From contig CAZJTZ010000001.1 in assembly GCA_964549105.1 (NCBI GenBank), forward strand, positions 186,001-250,000: a stretch of 64,000 nucleotides of DNA, in the 5' to 3' direction. Source of the stretch: Hydrogenedens sp964549105 (GTDB lineage: Bacteria > Hydrogenedentota > Hydrogenedentia > Hydrogenedentales > Hydrogenedentaceae). A model generated the notes under the pieces. It saw nothing but the letters and a program-made list of their open reading frames with translations, was not told the DNA's origin and made no database searches. A program made the translations under genes and the position numbers. Numbering within the stretch: the stretch's first letter is position 1; each line of letters starts with the position of its first letter. This document shows, in pieces, positions 61,040-64,000 of this stretch.

Positions 61040-63193
61040 ATGAATAAAAGTAGAACCAAATTAATCAGTTTATTCCTTTTTTGTTTTATATCACTTTATT
61101 GTTTAGCACAAGACATAGACAGTCGGAAACAGAGGTTTCTATCCTTTTTTGAAGGGTTGAAAAATATTCCTGTGGACAGTTCTATAACAGAAGAAAAAAC
61201 AGAAAAAATCAATGCTCTAACTGAGAAATTAAATAGACTTACTACTGAATCAGAGTTCGAGAATATTTATAAGGAATTTACATCTGTCCGTGATTGGTTA
61301 TTGAAAAATGCAATAGAAAAACCTACTCTGCCAGCAGGGTCGTTTCGTGAAGATAACGATTTCTGGATTTTAGAAAATCCAAATATGATAGTCAAATTAT
61401 CAAAAAAAGATTTGGTTTTATCCGCAAATTACCAGCAATGCCAATGGGATTTCCTCCCTGCTGATGGAAATGATGTGATTTTTGCAGATAAAAGATTTTC
61501 TTTAACCTCTGCAAAACAGATTAAATGTGAAGAGTTAACAACAGGTTTTAGTAAAGCATTTACTTTGCAATTTGCAGACTTCCCAGACTTACCAGATTTT
61601 GCCATTTATATAACTTTCTATCTTTCCGATAATCAATTAGCCATTGATATTGCTTCCTCGAATATTGCAGGAATGTTACAGGAAATTCACTTCCCCAAGT
61701 CGGTCTCCCTGAATCCATCTCCAGAAGAATTGAGCGTGCTCCCTGTTATGCAAGGGATGTTATTGCCAGCGAATTATCCGCAGAAGTTTTATGGGAAGGA
61801 TTTGTGTAATTCGCGTATGCTTTATATGCCCTGGTGGGGACATCTTAAAGGTGGAAACGGATTGTTAACCATATTAGCCACCTCGTTTGACGCAGGGGTA
61901 GAGTATCAACATCCGGAAAGTGGACCGACCCGGGTGCAACCGATATGGTATTCCAGTTTAGGGAAATTGGGATATTTACGAAGTATTCAATATTACTTTT
62001 TGTCCAATGCAAATCACACTACCCTTGCAAGGCAATACCGCCAGTGGGTAAAGGAACATGGGCACTTTGTATCATTAAAAGAAAAAGTTGCCAGGTGCCC
62101 ATCATTGGAACAGATAATCGGTGTACCAGTAATTCATACTGGGGCTCTATATCACTTTGAGGAAACATCAAATTACTACAATAAAGATATTGTTGAAAAT
62201 AACCATCAAATTGTTCCTTTTAGTAAAACTTCTGAGCAACTTAAAGGGCTTAAAAACAAAGGTGTGGATAAGGCTTATGTCCATTTAGACGGCTGGGGTT
62301 ATCTGGGATATGACAGTGGACATCCCGACGCTATTCCTCCTGGGTATGAAGTAGGCGGAGTAGAAGGTTTGAAAGAATTGACAAAAACTTGTAAAGAATC
62401 GGGCTATATCCTTGCACTCCACGACCAATATAGAGATTTCTATTTGAACGCTATATCATTTAATCCTAAATTAGCCACATCAAATCAGTCTGGACAGAGG
62501 GAAAACCATAGTGTCTGGTGTGGCGGACCGGAGATGATACTCAGTCCACGATTTATATTGCCGTATGTTCAAAGGAATCATAATTGGCTCACAAACCACG
62601 GCGTTGAGATTCAGGGAGTTTATATTGATGTTCTCTCTATTGTTCCATTAGAAGAAAGTTTTGAACCATTTTGTCCTGTTAGCCGTGCTGAATGTGCAAA
62701 CTATCGTATAGAGGCTTTCCAGTTCTTGAAATCGAAGGGATACATCATGAGTTCAGAAGAGCCAACCGATTATCTCGCCTCGGTTATAGACCTTGTTCAT
62801 CATGGACCCTACTGGATACACCCATCTCTGGATGGTGGAGAAAAGGTAGGGATACCTATTCCATTATTCAATTTGGTTTATCACGATTCGCTAATTATGC
62901 CATGGAGCATGACAGAAGACGGTGGCTGGGGAATCCCGAAAGGTGACGCAGGATATTTATACTGTATTTTGAATGCAGGCATGCCTTACCTGAGCATTCA
63001 AGCAGATGAGCAAGAAATCAACAGGGTAAAAGAAATCTGTGCCCTTGCAAAACATTGCCAATTTTTGGAATTGACAAATCATGAATTCCTGGACGAGAAC
63101 TATCGCAAACAAAAAACTACCTTTTCCGATGGAACGACTATAACAATAGACCTCGACCAGAAAACCTACGAAATTAATTATCCTCAACAGTAG
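61040..63193 (+). CDS. Secreted glycosidase-like protein (DUF5696/GH-like TIM-barrel)
   Basis: A 717-residue protein with a signal peptide (1-23). After a helical N-terminal region, about 95-330 is beta-rich, like the N-terminal domain of carbohydrate-active enzymes. From about 350 to 670 a TIM-barrel pattern is visible: KAYVHLDGWGYLGYDSGHPD, GYILALHDQYRDFY, QGVYIDVLSI, YIMSSEEPTDYL, and LIMPWSMTEDGGWG. The D in YIDVLS and the E-E in SSEEP are likely active-site acids by analogy with GH36/GH101-like clans. GGGAG precedes the ATG. It resembles DUF5696, a family without defined substrate. Confidence 0.6.
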   Translation: MNKSRTKLISLFLFCFISLYCLAQDIDSRKQRFLSFFEGLKNIPVDSSITEEKTEKINALTEKLNRLTTESEFENIYKEFTSVRDWLLKNAIEKPTLPAGSFREDNDFWILENPNMIVKLSKKDLVLSANYQQCQWDFLPADGNDVIFADKRFSLTSAKQIKCEELTTGFSKAFTLQFADFPDLPDFAIYITFYLSDNQLAIDIASSNIAGMLQEIHFPKSVSLNPSPEELSVLPVMQGMLLPANYPQKFYGKDLCNSRMLYMPWWGHLKGGNGLLTILATSFDAGVEYQHPESGPTRVQPIWYSSLGKLGYLRSIQYYFLSNANHTTLARQYRQWVKEHGHFVSLKEKVARCPSLEQIIGVPVIHTGALYHFEETSNYYNKDIVENNHQIVPFSKTSEQLKGLKNKGVDKAYVHLDGWGYLGYDSGHPDAIPPGYEVGGVEGLKELTKTCKESGYILALHDQYRDFYLNAISFNPKLATSNQSGQRENHSVWCGGPEMILSPRFILPYVQRNHNWLTNHGVEIQGVYIDVLSIVPLEESFEPFCPVSRAECANYRIEAFQFLKSKGYIMSSEEPTDYLASVIDLVHHGPYWIHPSLDGGEKVGIPIPLFNLVYHDSLIMPWSMTEDGGWGIPKGDAGYLYCILNAGMPYLSIQADEQEINRVKEICALAKHCQFLELTNHEFLDENYRKQKTTFSDGTTITIDLDQKTYEINYPQQ

Positions 63194-63211
63194 TCACTAA
63201 ACCCTCTGATT

Positions 63212-63251
63212 TTTTTGATATAAGATTTATCTAAAGTTTCTATATCAAAAA
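63212..63251. repeat. 11-bp AT-rich inverted repeat between convergent genes
   Basis: TTTTTGATATA and TATATCAAAAA are perfect complements across an 18-base loop. The position suggests a transcription end element, but the stem is AT-only apart from one GC pair. Confidence 0.4.
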
Positions 63252-63259
63252 TTTGGGTT

Positions 63260-64000
63260 TTATTGGGACAAGGACTGGAAAACCTGTTTGAATGAATTTT
63301 TTAATTGTTTCCACCAGGAAGGGGTTTTGCGGAATGTTTCGACGGCTTCGGAACAGTTTCTACATATTTCTGGCAAATGACAGCAGTCTTCCATATTCAG
63401 TCCTTCGCGAATCATTTGTATACGCGGTGTATTCCATATTTCTGTTACAGACTTTTTGTTCAGGTCGCCCAGAATAGTAGTTCTCAGCCAATCCACACAG
63501 CAAAGCACTACCTCCCCATTAAAAAGGATACACATGTCACGAGTGGGGCGGATACATCCCCTTCTCTGTTGCATTTGCGGGGTATTTGATATACTTAATA
63601 CATTGGCAATATTTCCACCTCGATTCTCAAGGGAAGATAGAACAAGGCGAATTTTGTGTTTTCCCCAAAACTTTTTCATACCACCAATTTCTGCTTCATT
63701 TTTTGATGTGACAATAGCAGAAACCCTAAAATCCATTGCAGAATGATACCTTTTCAATAGGTTAGAAAAGTTAATGATATTTTCGACAACAGGCGTAGCA
63801 GGATAACCCATAAGTTCTTTATTTGTGTTGTCATTCAAAGATTGTAAACTAATTTTTAACCTTTTCAAACCACTTTTAATAAGCCTCTCCCCCATTTCGT
63901 TTGTAAGTTTTGTCCCATTACTAACTACTAATGTGGTAACACCTGGCATTTTTTCGTAGATGTATGCGATTAATTCAGGAAGTCTTTCATCTAATAAAGG
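63260..64000 (-). CDS. Radical SAM/SPASM protein, N-terminal part cut by right edge
   Basis: The frame runs past the right edge (upstream codons read PLLDERLPELIAYIYEK before the first visible Met at 63949), so only the C-terminal 246 residues are here and the CxxxCxxC motif is outside. Visible are the TNG-like VVSNGTKLT strand, SLQSLN, and a SPASM domain RRGCIRPTRDMCILFNGEVVLCCVDW, GDLNKKSVTEIWNTP and CRNCSE with the cysteines for auxiliary clusters. Family members modify peptides or help in cofactor or glycan maturation; the partner is outside the window. Confidence 0.85.
   Translation of the reverse strand, partial: PLLDERLPELIAYIYEKMPGVTTLVVSNGTKLTNEMGERLIKSGLKRLKISLQSLNDNTNKELMGYPATPVVENIINFSNLLKRYHSAMDFRVSAIVTSKNEAEIGGMKKFWGKHKIRLVLSSLENRGGNIANVLSISNTPQMQQRRGCIRPTRDMCILFNGEVVLCCVDWLRTTILGDLNKKSVTEIWNTPRIQMIREGLNMEDCCHLPEICRNCSEAVETFRKTPSWWKQLKNSFKQVFQSLSQ

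Noticed and set aside
1..64000. CRISPR arrays, insertion sequences, toxin-antitoxin or defence genes
   Set aside because: No repeat-spacer pattern, transposase or nuclease/effector signature was seen on either strand.

Overview
The window reads as one contiguous stretch of an AT-rich bacterial chromosome with tightly packed genes, mostly housekeeping. It contains no rRNA, CRISPR array, transposase, integrase or prophage. The organism has an outer membrane: there is a Pal lipoprotein, a CpoB/YbgF protein, an alginate-export-type porin and a heptosyltransferase-like GT9 enzyme. It carries flagellar regulators (FliW-CsrA). Several traits point to the PVC/FCB side of the tree and best fit Candidatus Hydrogenedentota or a relative: a Tat-exported Gfo/Idh/MocA oxidoreductase, DUF1573, an HDOD protein with a type II secretion ATPase-like N-terminus, an LRR/coiled-coil membrane protein, a eukaryote-type UDP-sugar pyrophosphorylase, and a secreted protein with an EGEG linker and a paired C-terminal domain. 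This placement is an inference from protein style; no marker gene was compared.

Layout. 1-1.9 kb (minus): SCP2-like protein, degenerate alpha/beta-hydrolase lipoprotein and a retropepsin-like protein cut by the left edge. 2.2-7.8 kb: Pat-type protein acetyltransferase, then a minus-strand outer-membrane-like protein and a secreted tandem hydrolase. 7.9-13 kb (plus): Nudix hydrolase, RtcB RNA ligase, a PyrR-PyrB fusion and dihydroorotase. 13-19 kb: Tat-exported oxidoreductase, a beta-propeller lipoprotein and carA. 19-25.3 kb: radical-SAM-like protein without its cluster motif, HDOD protein, coiled-coil/TM/LRR protein. 25.3-29.8 kb (minus): riboflavin operon ribD-ribE-ribBA-DUF2007-ribH-nusB behind a complete FMN riboswitch, intrinsic terminator and promoter. 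30-32 kb: tRNA-Leu and a two-gene SufC/SufBD pair. 32-38 kb (plus): pal-cpoB, BadF-type kinase, DUF1573, zinc-ribbon protein, UDP-sugar pyrophosphorylase, tRNA-Asp. 38-41 kb: iron operon (DtxR-like regulator, Cys-rich membrane protein, FeoA, FeoB). 41-44.5 kb: GT-C/TPR membrane protein and an aminotransferase. 44.9-53.1 kb: fliW-csrA, an unknown, and three large glycosyltransferase genes, a likely surface or flagellin glycosylation locus. 53.2-64 kb: nitroreductase, porin, the EGEG SGNH hydrolase, SDR, Dabb protein, CREST-like membrane protein, secreted glycosidase-like protein, and a radical SAM/SPASM protein cut by the right edge.

Pathways. De novo pyrimidine synthesis is represented by pyrR-pyrB, pyrC and carA in two nearby places. 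Riboflavin synthesis is complete in one FMN-regulated operon except for the phosphatase. The strongest unusual points are the PyrR-PyrB fusion, a probable leaderless and self-regulated dtxR-like gene between a tRNA and feoAB, the fused multi-domain glycosyltransferases after fliW-csrA, the minimal SufC/SufBD pair, and the EGEG linker plus duplicated C-terminal module. No clearly new defence or mobile system was found.
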